A stretch of 49,080 bases of DNA from Cryobacterium cheniae. Lineage in GTDB: Bacteria > Actinomycetota > Actinomycetes > Actinomycetales > Microbacteriaceae. The position numbers were made by a program, and so were the translations under genes. Shown here one piece after another: positions 1 to 7,844 of this stretch (the stretch's first letter is position 1; every line of letters begins with the position of its first letter). The stretch lies in the NCBI RefSeq assembly GCF_004403395.1, contig NZ_SOGN01000058.1, positions 1 through 49,080 of the forward strand, written 5' to 3'. Under the pieces are notes generated by a model. It saw only the letters and a program-made list of their open reading frames with translations, was not told where the DNA came from and did not search any database.

Positions 1-2
1 CA

Positions 3-731
3 GGCGTCGCAGGCACCGCCGGGGTCGCCGCCGGGCGGCCGACCGGGCCGCCACCCGGGCGCGACTCCTGGCGCGACCACCGCCCCGGCGCCGGCTTCAG
101 CGCGATCGTTCTCGGGTTGGCGCTGCTCTTGGGCGCCGTGGCCGCCGGAGTGTGGTCGGGCGGCGACTGGTCGGATGCCGCGCTGCTGGTCGGCCTGGCC
201 GTGACGTTGGGCGTTCTGGCCCTCGGCATCATCGTGTCGGGCGTCCGCGGTAAGCAGAGCGGCGCCCTGGGTGGGTTCGCTTTCCTCGCGGCGGTGGCCC
301 TGGTGTTTCTGGGCCTGTTCCCGAGCGGCACCGTGTTCTTTCCGGTCGGGGTCCCGGTCTGGACGGTCAGCGCCGACGCCGCCGCTGCCGCCGCTCCGGG
401 CTACGCCGTGCTCTCCGGCCGGGCGACCATCGATCTCAGGGAACTCGACGCTGCGGCGGCTGAGGACCGCGCGATCGACGTCTGGATGGGCGTGGGCGTC
501 ACCGAGCTGATCCTGCCCGGCGACCGGCCGGTGCAGGTGGAGACGAACGCGCTGGCCGGCGGGATCGATTACGTGGGCGGTGCGGCCGCCGTGCAACAGG
601 GCGGCGTCTTCTTCCACGATTCGCGCACCTTCAACGCCGACGGCGACACCCGCGCCGTGGCCCGCATCCGCGTCTGGACGGTGCTCGGCCAGGTTACCGT
701 CGTCGGCCCCTCCCGTCTGGAACCCTCATGA
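3..731 (+). CDS. C-terminal part of a PspC/LiaF-like multi-TM membrane protein (5' end outside window)
   Basis: The frame is open from the first complete codon with no convincing start, so the gene begins left of the window. What is visible has three hydrophobic segments (around FSAIVLGLALLLGAVAAGVW, the following AALLVGLAVTLGVLAL, and FAFLAAVALVFLGLF). A soluble, beta-rich C-terminal part follows (GRATIDLREL, VTELILPGDRPVQVET). TM segments followed by such a domain recall actinobacterial PspC-domain and LiaF-like envelope-stress proteins. The diagnostic N-terminal PspC domain would lie outside the window, so family membership is inference. The stop overlaps the next start as ATGA (728-731), so the two genes are probably translationally coupled. 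Confidence 0.55.
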   Translation, partial: GVAGTAGVAAGRPTGPPPGRDSWRDHRPGAGFSAIVLGLALLLGAVAAGVWSGGDWSDAALLVGLAVTLGVLALGIIVSGVRGKQSGALGGFAFLAAVALVFLGLFPSGTVFFPVGVPVWTVSADAAAAAAPGYAVLSGRATIDLRELDAAAAEDRAIDVWMGVGVTELILPGDRPVQVETNALAGGIDYVGGAAAVQQGGVFFHDSRTFNADGDTRAVARIRVWTVLGQVTVVGPSRLEPS

Positions 732-1408
732 CAGAGACCCCCGATCCGAACCCGCCGACGGACCGGCCGCCGCACCAGCCACTCGCCGAACCGCACCGGC
801 TGTCAGGCAATCAGCCGGTCGACTCTCCGCCCACGGATGCCGTCACCGCGGTCACCTCCGCCACCTCCGTCACTGCGGCACCCGACCCCCCGCCCGCCGA
901 GGCCGCGGCACCCGGGGCCGATGGTCCCGAGGTGGAGGTCGAGACCACCGATGCCGCCACGGCGCACATCGTCGCCAATCCGAGTCCCATCCCCGACTAC
1001 GCGATGGAGCCGCCCATCCAGCGGCCCGACGCGGAAGCGGGATCCGACACCGCAGACCCGGCAGCGAACCGGCGATACCTGGTCGACGCCGGCCTCACGG
1101 TTCCCTTCACTCCGGAACCGACGCATCCGCTCGCCCCGGAACCGACGCATCCGCTCGCGCCCGTAACCGCGTACCCGGTCGCGCCCGTGCCCGGGCACCC
1201 GGCGGCATCCGTGCGGCCCCGCCGCCGCCCCCTGTTCGGCACGATCGCCTGGGGCATCATCCTGCTCGCCCTGGCCGGATACGTGCTGCTCGGGGTGCTG
1301 GTGCCGGCTCCCGCCGATCCCACGCTCTGGCTGCTCGGCGGCGTGGTCGTGATCGGGCTCCTGCTGATCGTCGTCGGCGTCATCGCGGCGCTCCGCCGAG
1401 CCGACTGA
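728..1408 (+). CDS. Proline-rich membrane protein, uncharacterised
   Basis: I do not recognise this 226-residue protein. The first ~155 residues are rich in Pro, Ala, Thr and Asp and look disordered. They contain a tandem PEPTHPLA unit encoded by the direct repeat at 1112-1159. After a basic stretch (RPRRRP) come two hydrophobic segments (FGTIAWGIILLALAGYVLLG and a second ending LLLIVVGVIAALRR), separated by a short loop. This suggests a long flexible N-terminal tail anchored by a two-TM hairpin. The start overlaps the stop of the PspC/LiaF-like gene by 4 bp, so it is part of that operon and probably acts at the membrane with it. The gene ends in front of a palindromic repeat that may end transcription. 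Confidence 0.6.
   Translation: MTETPDPNPPTDRPPHQPLAEPHRLSGNQPVDSPPTDAVTAVTSATSVTAAPDPPPAEAAAPGADGPEVEVETTDAATAHIVANPSPIPDYAMEPPIQRPDAEAGSDTADPAANRRYLVDAGLTVPFTPEPTHPLAPEPTHPLAPVTAYPVAPVPGHPAASVRPRRRPLFGTIAWGIILLALAGYVLLGVLVPAPADPTLWLLGGVVVIGLLLIVVGVIAALRRAD
1112..1159 (+). repeat. Two tandem 24-bp direct repeats inside the Pro-rich gene
   Basis: Units at 1112-1135 and 1136-1159 differ only at the last base and encode two copies of PEPTHPLA. Being a multiple of three, copy-number changes would keep the frame. Confidence 0.85.
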
Positions 1409-1453
1409 CGCGCCCACCCGAGGCCGCACCCCCGTGGGAGGGCTCAGCCAAGC

Positions 1454-1516
1454 TCGCGAGAGCGGGTGAATCGTCGGTCTGGACACCCCAAACCGACGAT
1501 TCACCCGCTCTCGCGA
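1454..1516. repeat. Long palindromic repeat, copy 1 (possible terminator)
   Basis: Arms 1454-1478 and 1492-1516 are perfect 25-bp inverted complements (core GCGGGTGAATCGTCGGT) with a 13-nt loop. The element lies between two convergent genes, just past the murB stop. A diverged second copy is at 9991-10048. Position suggests a bidirectional terminator built from a dispersed repeat; there is a purine tract but no clean T-tract. Confidence 0.8.
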
Positions 1517-1561
1517 AAAGAAAGGGGGCGGCGCGGCGAGACGAGGGGCGGGCGATCGGGC

Positions 1562-2734
1562 CTAGGCGTCGAGGCCGACGAGCACGGGCTCGGGCTGCAG
1601 GATGACCCCGAACTCGGACTGTACGAGAGCCCCCACCAGCCGCGCGAGCTGAGCGACCTCGTCGGCGGTGGCCCCGCCGGTGTTGGTCAGCGCAAGAGTG
1701 TGCTTGCTGGAGATCGCGGCGCGGGAACCCGGCAGCCGGAAGCCGCGCGCGATCCCGGAGTGCTCGATCAGCCAGGCGGCGCTCAGCTTCACGAGCAGCG
1801 CGGGCCGCTCCCCAGGGATCGGGCCGACGCCGGCGTACTCCTCCAGCGGGATCACCCGGTCGGGCAGCTCCTGGTCGCCGAGCGGCCAGCGGGGCACGGC
1901 GTCCGGCAGGGTGCGCGAGAACGCCAGCGACACGATCGGGTTGGTGAAGAAGGAGCCGGCGCTGCGGGTGTCGGCGTCGGTTGGGTCGAGCACCATGCCC
2001 TTCGCGGCACGGAGGGCCAGCACGGCGTCCCGCAGTTGCGTGAGCGGCACCCGGTCGCCCAGCCGCACGCCGAGCGCGGTCGCGAGCTGCGGGTAGGCCA
2101 CCGGCCGGCTGAGCGCGCCGCCGGGAACGGATGCCTCGCTCCGCGTGTCGTGCAGGTTCAGTTCGACCGCGATCACCAGGCCGCGGAGCCCCTGTTTCAG
2201 GGCCGAAGTGCGGTAGCCCAGCTCGAGCTCGCCGGCCTCCATCCGTCGCCGTTCGCCGGTCTCGTAATCGAGGAAGTCGATGGCCGCCAGGCTGTTGCCG
2301 AGCTCCTGGCCGTAGGCGCCGATGTTCTGCACCGGGGATGCCCCGGTCGAACCGGGGATTCCGGACAGCGCCTCGATGCCGGACCAGCCCTGAGCCACGG
2401 TATGGGCCACCAGCTCGTCCCAGGGCTCACCGGCCTGCACCCGCAGCACCAACGGGTCCGGGTCAGACGAAGGGCCGGAGGAGGCAGACGGAGAGACGAT
2501 GCTCATCCCGCGGGTCAGCACCCGGATCACCGTGCCGTCGAAGCCCTCGTCGGCCACGATCGTGTTGGAGCCGCCGCCGAGCAGGAGCCACTCGTCACCC
2601 GACGCCCAGACGGACAGGGTCTGGTCGACCAGGTCCTGCTCGGTGGTAGGCGACACCATCCGGGCGGCGGGACCGCCCACGCCCATCGTGGTCAGGTCGG
2701 CGAAGGTCGGTGCGGGGGTGGTGGGGCTCGTCAT
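1562..2734 (-). CDS. murB: UDP-N-acetylmuramate dehydrogenase (UDP-N-acetylenolpyruvoylglucosamine reductase)
   Basis: MurB is a cytosolic FAD enzyme that reduces UDP-GlcNAc-enolpyruvate to UDP-MurNAc with NADPH in peptidoglycan precursor synthesis. The 390-residue protein shows the FAD-binding fold with GGGSN at residues 53-57, the IPGSTGASPVQNIGAYGQE block, YRTSALK, and the MurB C-terminal domain. The catalytic-serine loop is GSFFTNP, and a conserved Glu lies near the end (QPEPVLVG). The YRTSALK insertion fits the type I enzyme. The ATG start lies 13 bp after the stop of the upstream MaoC gene, so murB is the third gene of a leftward operon. MurB next to a MaoC/HadAB-like pair is a familiar actinobacterial arrangement. 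Length and motifs are normal and no defect is visible. Confidence 0.96.
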   Translation of the reverse strand: MTSPTTPAPTFADLTTMGVGGPAARMVSPTTEQDLVDQTLSVWASGDEWLLLGGGSNTIVADEGFDGTVIRVLTRGMSIVSPSASSGPSSDPDPLVLRVQAGEPWDELVAHTVAQGWSGIEALSGIPGSTGASPVQNIGAYGQELGNSLAAIDFLDYETGERRRMEAGELELGYRTSALKQGLRGLVIAVELNLHDTRSEASVPGGALSRPVAYPQLATALGVRLGDRVPLTQLRDAVLALRAAKGMVLDPTDADTRSAGSFFTNPIVSLAFSRTLPDAVPRWPLGDQELPDRVIPLEEYAGVGPIPGERPALLVKLSAAWLIEHSGIARGFRLPGSRAAISSKHTLALTNTGGATADEVAQLARLVGALVQSEFGVILQPEPVLVGLDA

Positions 2735-2747
2735 CGGGAATCGCCGT

Positions 2748-3194
2748 TCAGGCCAGGTGCACGCGGGCCTGTGCCTTGCCCAGCACAGTCACCTCGCCCG
2801 ACGAAACGGTGAGGTCGATGCGGGCGACGCCGGCATCCGTGTCGATCGCCCCGACCCGGGCGACCACGGTCACGACCGCTTCCCCGTCGGCCGGAACCAG
2901 CACGGGGCGGGTGAACCGCACCTGGAAGTCCACGATGCGGCCGGGGTCGCCGGCCCAGTCGACGACCGGCTGCACGGCGAAGCCCATAGTCAGCATGCCG
3001 TGCGCGAGCACGCCGGGCAGTCCCACCGACACGGCCACGTCGTCGCGGTAGTGGATGGGGTTGAAGTCCCCGGATGCCCCGGCGTAGTGCACGAGGGAAT
3101 CGCGCGTGAGCGGGAAAGCGCCCTCCGCGACGACGTCCCCGACGGTCAGGTCGGCGAGGCGCGGCGCGGGTGCGGGCGTGGCGATGACGGTCAT
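2748..3194 (-). CDS. MaoC-family (R)-specific hydratase subunit, HadB-like
   Basis: This is a 148-residue hot-dog-fold protein with the hydratase-2 motif SGDFNPIHYRDD; Asp43 and His48 are the expected catalytic pair. It continues with GVLAHGMLTMG. Such proteins hydrate or dehydrate (R)-3-hydroxyacyl thioesters. In mycobacteria the catalytic HadB subunit pairs with HadA or HadC, and the gene immediately upstream encodes just such a partner. The start ATG overlaps the partner stop (ATGA), which supports a 1:1 complex. Whether the substrate is acyl-ACP or acyl-CoA cannot be read from the sequence, and the family also includes PhaJ-like hydratases. murB follows 13 bp downstream. Confidence 0.88.
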   Translation of the reverse strand: MTVIATPAPAPRLADLTVGDVVAEGAFPLTRDSLVHYAGASGDFNPIHYRDDVAVSVGLPGVLAHGMLTMGFAVQPVVDWAGDPGRIVDFQVRFTRPVLVPADGEAVVTVVARVGAIDTDAGVARIDLTVSSGEVTVLGKAQARVHLA

Positions 3195-3637
3195 TCGTCT
3201 CCCCTGACGACGAGGGTGGAGGTCGCGGTCACGACGTGCGCGCCGGAGGCGTCGACGATGGTCGACACGGCCGTCACCATGGAGTGACCGCCGAGGCTCT
3301 TCACACCGGCCACGGCCAGCGTGGCGGTGAGCTCGTCACCGGCCACGATCGGGCGGGTGAAGCTGAACCGCTGGTCGCCGTGCACGACCCGGGTGAAGTC
3401 GATGCCGGCATCCGGTTCGGCCAGCAGTTGCGCCAGGGTGGCCTCCTGAACGACCACGGCGAATGTGGGCGGGGCGACGACGTCGGCGTAGCCTGCGGCG
3501 CGCGCGGCCTCCGGGTCGAGGTTGATCGGGTTCGTGGCGAAGACCGCGCGGGAGAACTCGCGCACCTTCTCCCGGCCGACGAGGTAGGGGGCGACGGGCG
3601 GGAAGACCCGGCCCTGCAGTTCGGGGTTGACAGACAC
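3191..3637 (-). CDS. MaoC N-terminal-type dehydratase subunit, HadA/HadC-like
   Basis: This 148-residue protein has the FAS1-like dehydratase / MaoC N-terminal fold (YLVGREKVREF at residues 18-28, then VAPPTFAVV and VVHGDQRFSF). It lacks the Asp/His hydratase motif present in its neighbour, so it is probably the non-catalytic half of a two-subunit (R)-hydroxyacyl dehydratase. The GTG start at 3637 is chosen because a -10 box TAAACT (3644-3649) sits exactly 6 nt upstream and there is no Shine-Dalgarno, indicating a leaderless mRNA. It is the first gene of the operon hadA-like, hadB-like, murB. The physiological substrate is unknown; fatty acid elongation is the inferred role. Confidence 0.85.
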   Translation of the reverse strand: MSVNPELQGRVFPPVAPYLVGREKVREFSRAVFATNPINLDPEAARAAGYADVVAPPTFAVVVQEATLAQLLAEPDAGIDFTRVVHGDQRFSFTRPIVAGDELTATLAVAGVKSLGGHSMVTAVSTIVDASGAHVVTATSTLVVRGDE

Positions 3638-3643
3638 AGGCCG

Positions 3644-3649
3644 AGTTTA
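3644..3649 (-). promoter_or_regulatory. -10 box TAAACT of the MaoC-murB operon (leaderless)
   Basis: TANNNT lies exactly 6 nt before the GTG at 3637, so transcription should start at or next to the initiation codon. Confidence 0.55.
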
Positions 3650-3692
3650 CCGGCCCGGGCCGGGGGCGGCGCTATCGGGCAGACTGGCCGGT

Positions 3693-4157
3693 GTGAAGAT
3701 CAAGCGCGTGCGTCTGGGTGACCCTGAGGTGGCCCCGCTCCTGACCGACCTGGCGCGGGAGTACGAGGAGCGCTACGGGGACGGCGACTCCGTGCTCGAC
3801 GTGCCGGCGGATGCCTTCGACTCGCCGGGCGGCGCCTTCCTCGTGCTCCTCGACGGGGGCGTGACCGTGGCCGGCGGCGGCATCCGTCGCCTGAATGAGA
3901 CGACCGGGGAGGTGAAACGGATGTGGACCAACCCGGCCTACCGCCGGCAGGGCCACGCCGTGGCCCTGCTCGCCGCCCTCGAGGAGGTGGCGCAGCAACT
4001 CGGCTACCGGCATCTCCGCCTGGAGACGGGCCACGCGCAACCGGAGGCGCTCGCCCTCTATCGCCGCCTCGGCTACCGGGAGATCGGCAACTATGGGATC
4101 TACCCGAACGCGACCGGGTTCGAGCGCACTCTCGCCGCCCCGGAGCGCCTCTCCTGA
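3693..4157 (+). CDS. GNAT-family N-acetyltransferase
   Basis: This 154-residue protein has the GNAT core. The acetyl-CoA pyrophosphate-binding loop is visible as NPAYRRQGHAVALL, with flanking beta strands GEVKRMWT and YRHLRLETGHAQPEAL, and the late motif ALYRRLGYREIGNYG. These enzymes move an acetyl group from acetyl-CoA to an amine; the acceptor cannot be predicted here. GTG at 3693 (protein MKIKRVRLGD) is preferred over any upstream start. It places the N-terminus at the first beta strand and lies 7 nt after a possible weak -10 hexamer CAGACT (3680-3685). The gene is divergent from the MaoC-murB operon, with only 55 bp between the two starts. Confidence 0.85.
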   Translation: MKIKRVRLGDPEVAPLLTDLAREYEERYGDGDSVLDVPADAFDSPGGAFLVLLDGGVTVAGGGIRRLNETTGEVKRMWTNPAYRRQGHAVALLAALEEVAQQLGYRHLRLETGHAQPEALALYRRLGYREIGNYGIYPNATGFERTLAAPERLS

Positions 4158-4191
4158 CAGCCCGGCATTGGCCTGCGACACGCCCGCTTGC

Positions 4192-4197
4192 TAGCGT
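4192..4197 (+). promoter_or_regulatory. -10 box TAGCGT before the HEAT-repeat gene
   Basis: TAGCGT lies 9 nt before ATG 4207, with a possible -35 TTGGCC at 4168-4173 (18-bp spacer). The 5' leader would be only about 1-3 nt, and no Shine-Dalgarno is visible. Confidence 0.45.
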
Positions 4198-4206
4198 AGA
4201 GACGTC

Positions 4207-4815
4207 ATGCCTAACAAATTAGAGCCACACCCCGACCTTCCCATCGACCTGCCCACGGCCGAACGCATCCATGCGGCCGTCGCACACTATGGCGAACAGG
4301 CCGTCATCGACAATTCCGTGGCGCTGCTGCGCGCCAAGAACGCCGGCAAGGACTTCCTCCTCTACGCCGGTGGACGCCACGCCCTCGGCATCCTCGAAGG
4401 TGCCCCTGCCCTTTACTGGCCCGAGCTGTGGGGCGCCCGCGCCCTGCTCTACGTCTGGGGCGAATCGGCCGCGCCGTACATCGTCGTCGGCCTGAACAAC
4501 CAGGCCTGGCGGGTGCGGGAGATGTGCGCCAAGGTCGTGCTGCTGCGCGGCCTCGAGGTGGCGCCCAAGCTGGTGCGCCTGACCACCGACGAGGTTCCGC
4601 GCGTGCGCGCCGCGGCCCTGCACGCGCTGGCAGCCCAGGGCACCGCGGACCATCTCGCCACCATCGTGCAGCGACTGCGCGACCCCGACAAAGAGGTGCG
4701 CCGCGCGGCCCAGCAGGCCCGCGACCTGCTCAACGAGCGCTGGAACCTTGTTGTCGATAAGGGTCAGGGCATCGAGCAGACCCACGGCACCCGGCACACC
4801 CACCCGAGCGAATAA
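4207..4815 (+). CDS. HEAT-repeat protein, uncharacterised
   Basis: This 202-residue protein appears to be mostly alpha-helical. At least two HEAT-like units can be seen in the second half: around QAWRVREMCAKVVLLRG, then VPRVRAAALHALAAQG and DPDKEVRRAAQQARDLL. They show the usual D/V-x-VR-x-x-A-A spacing. HEAT arrays are protein-interaction scaffolds, and also occur in phycobilin-lyase-like and deoxyhypusine-hydroxylase-like proteins. No catalytic motif is evident, so the role is unknown. The tail is polar and His-rich (THGTRHTHPSE). It lies upstream of the SGNH hydrolase gene on the same strand with a 52-bp gap, so co-transcription is possible. Confidence 0.75.
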   Translation: MPNKLEPHPDLPIDLPTAERIHAAVAHYGEQAVIDNSVALLRAKNAGKDFLLYAGGRHALGILEGAPALYWPELWGARALLYVWGESAAPYIVVGLNNQAWRVREMCAKVVLLRGLEVAPKLVRLTTDEVPRVRAAALHALAAQGTADHLATIVQRLRDPDKEVRRAAQQARDLLNERWNLVVDKGQGIEQTHGTRHTHPSE

Positions 4816-4867
4816 CCGAGGCCCGGCACCAAGACATACACACGCGGCATCGATACGGGGGGTCCGG

Positions 4868-5620
4868 ATGTTCCATCGCTTTGTGGCCATGGGCGACAGC
4901 TTCACCGAAGGCCTCGGCGACGACCTGCCGGGCGGCCAGGTGCGCGGCTGGGCCGACCTGGTCGCGCTGGGCCTCGCCGCGGCATCCGCCCACCCGGTCT
5001 CCTACGCCAACCTCGCCGTGCGCGGCCGGCTGCTCGGCCCGATCGTGGCGGAGCAGCTGGAGCCCGCGCTCGCGCTCGGCCCCGACCTGCTCAGCATCTG
5101 CGGCGGCGGCAACGACCTGATGCGGCCGCGGGTCGAGATCCCCTACGTCGTCGGCCTGATGCGGCAGGTCGTCGACCGGGCCGAGGAGCAGGGCGTGCAC
5201 GTGCTGGTGCTCAGCGGCGGCAATCCGTCGCACCACCTGCCGCTCGGCAACCTGATGCGCCGGCGTGGCGACCAGCTGGCCGATGCCGCGCTCGCCGCCT
5301 TCGACCGGCCGGGCGTCACCCTCGTCGACAACTGGGCCGACTCCGAGCTGGAGCACAAGCGGTTCTGGTCGGTCGACAAGCTGCACCTCAACGCCCTCGG
5401 GCACACCCGCGTGGCCACCAACGTGCTGTCCGACCTGGGGGTGCCGGTTCCGGTCGAGTGGCTGGATGCGCCCGCCGCGGCCGACGAGCAGGTGCAGGGC
5501 ACGGCCGCCTACTACCGCGAGTTCGTGCTGCCGTGGATCGGCCGCCGGCTCACCGGACGCTCCTCCGGCGACGGCCGCGCGCCGAAGCGGCCCGATCTCG
5601 AGCCCGTCGACGCCGCCTGA
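4868..5620 (+). CDS. SGNH/GDSL-family hydrolase
   Basis: This 250-residue enzyme has the SGNH blocks: block I GDSFTEG with the nucleophile Ser at residue 10, a Gly block (LAVRG), block III GGGND with the oxyanion Asn, and block V DKLHLNALGH supplying the Asp/His pair. Family members are cytosolic or secreted esterases and lipases. No signal peptide is visible, so it is probably intracellular. ATG 4868 is chosen because it puts block I at residues 8-14 and follows a G-rich Shine-Dalgarno-like tract (GGGGGG). An upstream extension to 4748 would overlap the HEAT gene and adds no conserved sequence. The acyl substrate is unknown. Confidence 0.88.
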   Translation: MFHRFVAMGDSFTEGLGDDLPGGQVRGWADLVALGLAAASAHPVSYANLAVRGRLLGPIVAEQLEPALALGPDLLSICGGGNDLMRPRVEIPYVVGLMRQVVDRAEEQGVHVLVLSGGNPSHHLPLGNLMRRRGDQLADAALAAFDRPGVTLVDNWADSELEHKRFWSVDKLHLNALGHTRVATNVLSDLGVPVPVEWLDAPAAADEQVQGTAAYYREFVLPWIGRRLTGRSSGDGRAPKRPDLEPVDAA

Positions 5621-5643
5621 TTTGAGACCCCTCAGGGCACGGA

Positions 5644-5673
5644 TTGACGGCGATCGATAGCCGAAGGTAGATT
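5644..5673 (+). promoter_or_regulatory. Promoter of arsM (TTGACG-N18-TAGATT)
   Basis: The -35 TTGACG is at 5644-5649 and the -10 TAGATT at 5668-5673. It is one of the better consensus promoters in the window and directly abuts the dyad at 5673-5694. Confidence 0.6.
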
Positions 5674-5694
5674 ACATCGACAGTCATCAATGTA
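5673..5694. promoter_or_regulatory. Candidate ArsR-type operator upstream of arsM
   Basis: The 22-bp dyad reads TACATCGA, 6-nt spacer, TCAATGTA (7 of 8 positions symmetric), and overlaps the predicted transcription start. AT-rich ATCAA/TTGAT-type dyads are typical of ArsR/SmtB operators, but no arsR gene is in the window. Assignment is inference. Confidence 0.5.
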
Positions 5695-5721
5695 TTTAGG
5701 TCTCAGTCGAGGGAGAACGCC

Positions 5722-6630
5722 ATGAGCGAGAACAGCAACCCGGTGCGTGAAGAGGTGCGGGCCCGCTACGCGAGCGCGGCCCTCTCGGTCACGAACGAGG
5801 GGCGCCGGTCGCTGCTGGCTGATGTGCCTGCCGCAGCCAGCAGCTACTGCTGCGGCACAGATGCCACAAGCGGCGCCACCGGTGCCTCGTCGTCCGCCTG
5901 TTGCGGCACCGACGACACCGCCCCAGCCGCGGCGTTGGCCACGGATGCCTCCCGCGACTGCTGCGCACCGGCTCCCCTCGACGAGAGCCTGGTCTTCGGC
6001 TCCGCCCTCTACGACGACGCGTCGACCGCGGGCCTCCCGGGCGCGGCCCTGCTGGCCAGCCTCGGCTGCGGCAACCCCACTGCGGTCGCCGACCTGCAGG
6101 CCGGAGAGACCGTGCTCGACCTCGGCTCGGGCGGAGGCATCGACGTGCTCCTCTCCGCCCGCCGGGTCGGCCCCACCGGGTTCGCCTACGGCCTCGACAT
6201 GACCGACGAGATGCTCGACCTGGCCCGGCACAATGCGGGCGCCGCTCAGGCGGAGAACGTCGAGTTCCTGAAGGGCACAATCGAGGAGATCCCGCTGCCC
6301 TCCGGCAGTGTCGACGTCGTCATCTCCAACTGCGTGATCAACCTGTCGACCGACAAACCGGCCGTCTTCGGGGAAATGTTCCGCGTGCTTCGGCGCGGCG
6401 GCCGCGCCGGGGTGTCCGACGTCGTGGCCGAGAACCACCTCGCGCCCGCCCAGCGGGCCGAGCGCGGCTCCCACGTCGGCTGCATCGCCGGCGCCCTGTC
6501 GATCGCGGAGTACGAGGTCCTCCTCGGCGACGCGGGCTTCGAGCAGGTGAGCGTCACCCTGACCCACGAGGTGACCGACGGGATGCACGGCGCCATCGTG
6601 CGGGCGGTCAAGCCGGCGCAGGCCGACTAG
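5722..6630 (+). CDS. arsM: Arsenite S-adenosylmethionine methyltransferase
   Basis: ArsM methylates As(III) with SAM to volatile or less retained methylarsenicals in the cytosol. The 302-residue protein has the class I SAM-binding loop [13 protein letters not shown] (from residue 132). It also has the ArsM signature cysteines: Cys204 in SNCVINLS and Cys254 in HVGCIAGAL, the arsenic-binding pair, with more cysteines near the N-terminus. Unusually, three CC pairs (43-44, 60-61, 80-81) lie in a small-residue linker ([12 protein letters not shown]) ahead of the methyltransferase core; two share the form CCGTD. ATG 5722 follows GAGGGAGAA. The promoter and dyad at 5644-5694 suggest arsenic-responsive control. 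The stop codon shares the tetramer CTAG with the convergent PfkB gene. Confidence 0.93.
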   Translation: MSENSNPVREEVRARYASAALSVTNEGRRSLLADVPAAASSYCCGTDATSGATGASSSACCGTDDTAPAAALATDASRDCCAPAPLDESLVFGSALYDDASTAGLPGAALLASLGCGNPTAVADLQAGETVLDLGSGGGIDVLLSARRVGPTGFAYGLDMTDEMLDLARHNAGAAQAENVEFLKGTIEEIPLPSGSVDVVISNCVINLSTDKPAVFGEMFRVLRRGGRAGVSDVVAENHLAPAQRAERGSHVGCIAGALSIAEYEVLLGDAGFEQVSVTLTHEVTDGMHGAIVRAVKPAQAD

Positions 6631-7538
6631 TCAGTCGTCGGCACGCGCAGCAGGGCGCCCTCCTGCCGGCAGGTCGCGGCCGCGATCAGCATGGCGTCGG
6701 CCAGCAGGGCCTGCCAGCCCGCGGCATCCGTGGGCACGCCCCGCGTCAGCATGGTCTGCACGGTCGATGCGAGAGTGGCATCGCCCGCACCCATGGTGTC
6801 GACGACGGCGCCGGGAAGCACCGCGATCGGCTCTCCGACCAGCAGGTCGGCACCTTGGGCGACGGATGCCCCCGCGCGCCCGGCCGTGGCCAGCACCGTC
6901 TGCGTGCCGGCGGCCAGCAGCCGCTCCCGCAGGTCCTCGAGGGTGCTGCGGTAGAGCAGCTCGGCGTCCTCGTCTCCGACCTTCGTGAGCAGGCTCCGGG
7001 CAGCGAGACGTTCGAAGTTCCGCGCGAACAGGTCGCCGTCGGCGAGCATGCCCGAGCGGGGGTTCGGGTCGATCACGAGGCGTCGTTCCGGGTCCGCGAC
7101 CGCGGCGATGAAGGCATCCGTCTGGGCCGTGTCGTCGAACGGGAAGCAGCTCACGACCACGAGGCGGGCGTCGTCGAGGGCCGCCCGCTCGGCCGGGCCG
7201 AACTCGATCCGGCGCTTCTTCGCGGCCTCGTTGAACGCGTAGGTGGGCTCGCCGTCGGTGCGGTCGGAGGTGGCGCGCGAGCTGCCGAACGGGCCGGGAG
7301 TGGCCACCAGGGTCACATCGTGGGCGGCAAGGAATTCGCGCAGGACCAGCCCGTCGGCGTCGTCGCCGACCATGGCGATCAGAGTGGTCGGCACGCCGAG
7401 CACGGCCAGTCCGACGGCCACATTGAGGGCGGCTCCGCCGGGGAACTCCAGGCGCGACCCGGGGCTCAGCATCTCGTCGATGAGTGCGTCGCCGACCACG
7501 ACCACGCGGTACTGCTCCGTCACGTTCTGCTCCGTCAT
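6627..7538 (-). CDS. PfkB-family carbohydrate kinase (fructokinase/ribokinase-like)
   Basis: This 303-residue sugar kinase has both PfkB signatures. The N-terminal one is EFPGGAALNVAVGLAVLG (residues ~31-48). The C-terminal one is DTMGAGDATLAS, with the catalytic-base Asp and anion hole. It phosphorylates a sugar with ATP in the cytosol. The start VVVVGDALIDEML and overall length resemble bacterial fructokinases, but the exact sugar cannot be decided. ATG 7538 follows an AAGGGAG Shine-Dalgarno; a possible -10 TAGGCT is at 7582-7587. The stop overlaps the arsM stop on the opposite strand by 4 bp, so the two messages are convergent and mutually antisense at their ends. Confidence 0.88.
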   Translation of the reverse strand: MTEQNVTEQYRVVVVGDALIDEMLSPGSRLEFPGGAALNVAVGLAVLGVPTTLIAMVGDDADGLVLREFLAAHDVTLVATPGPFGSSRATSDRTDGEPTYAFNEAAKKRRIEFGPAERAALDDARLVVVSCFPFDDTAQTDAFIAAVADPERRLVIDPNPRSGMLADGDLFARNFERLAARSLLTKVGDEDAELLYRSTLEDLRERLLAAGTQTVLATAGRAGASVAQGADLLVGEPIAVLPGAVVDTMGAGDATLASTVQTMLTRGVPTDAAGWQALLADAMLIAAATCRQEGALLRVPTTD

Positions 7539-7792
7539 GCGGCCTGACTCCCTTGTGCCTGCCAACAACCCCGTCGCACCAAGCCTAGGGCGCGGGCGCC
7601 AGTGTTCGCCCGTCCGCGCCCGCCATCGCCCCGCTTTCCCCCCCGGATCAGACGCCAGGGCATTTGTCCAGCCCCTTCCTCCCGGCGCGGGGCGGTCGTA
7701 TGCTACCCCACAGGCGGGGCAGCTCCCCGAACACCAGTCCTTAGTCCCTGATTGCAGGGTCCGTATGAGACCGGAGCGAAGCACCCCTCGTC

Positions 7793-7825
7793 GGGGGCAG
7801 GACATCATCGGGGTGGCCTGCCCCC
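7793..7825. promoter_or_regulatory. Palindrome at the cyclodeaminase promoter (candidate operator)
   Basis: GGGGGCAGG (7793-7801) and CCTGCCCCC (7817-7825) are perfect complements 15 nt apart. The right arm covers the expected -35 region of the TACAGT promoter at 7839-7844, so a bound protein could block polymerase. Confidence 0.4.
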
Positions 7826-7838
7826 ACACCCCGGCACG

Positions 7839-7844
7839 TACAGT
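7839..7844 (+). promoter_or_regulatory. -10 box TACAGT of the cyclodeaminase gene (leaderless)
   Basis: The hexamer ends 6 nt before ATG 7851, and no Shine-Dalgarno precedes the start. Confidence 0.55.

Noticed and set aside
803..1504. Apparent leftward gene starting MNRRF with TIHPLSR, and a similar N-terminus at 10038
   Set aside because: The shared MNRRF...TIHPLSR segment is only the translation of the palindromic repeat in both places. The rest of the 803-1504 frame is antisense to the Pro-rich gene.
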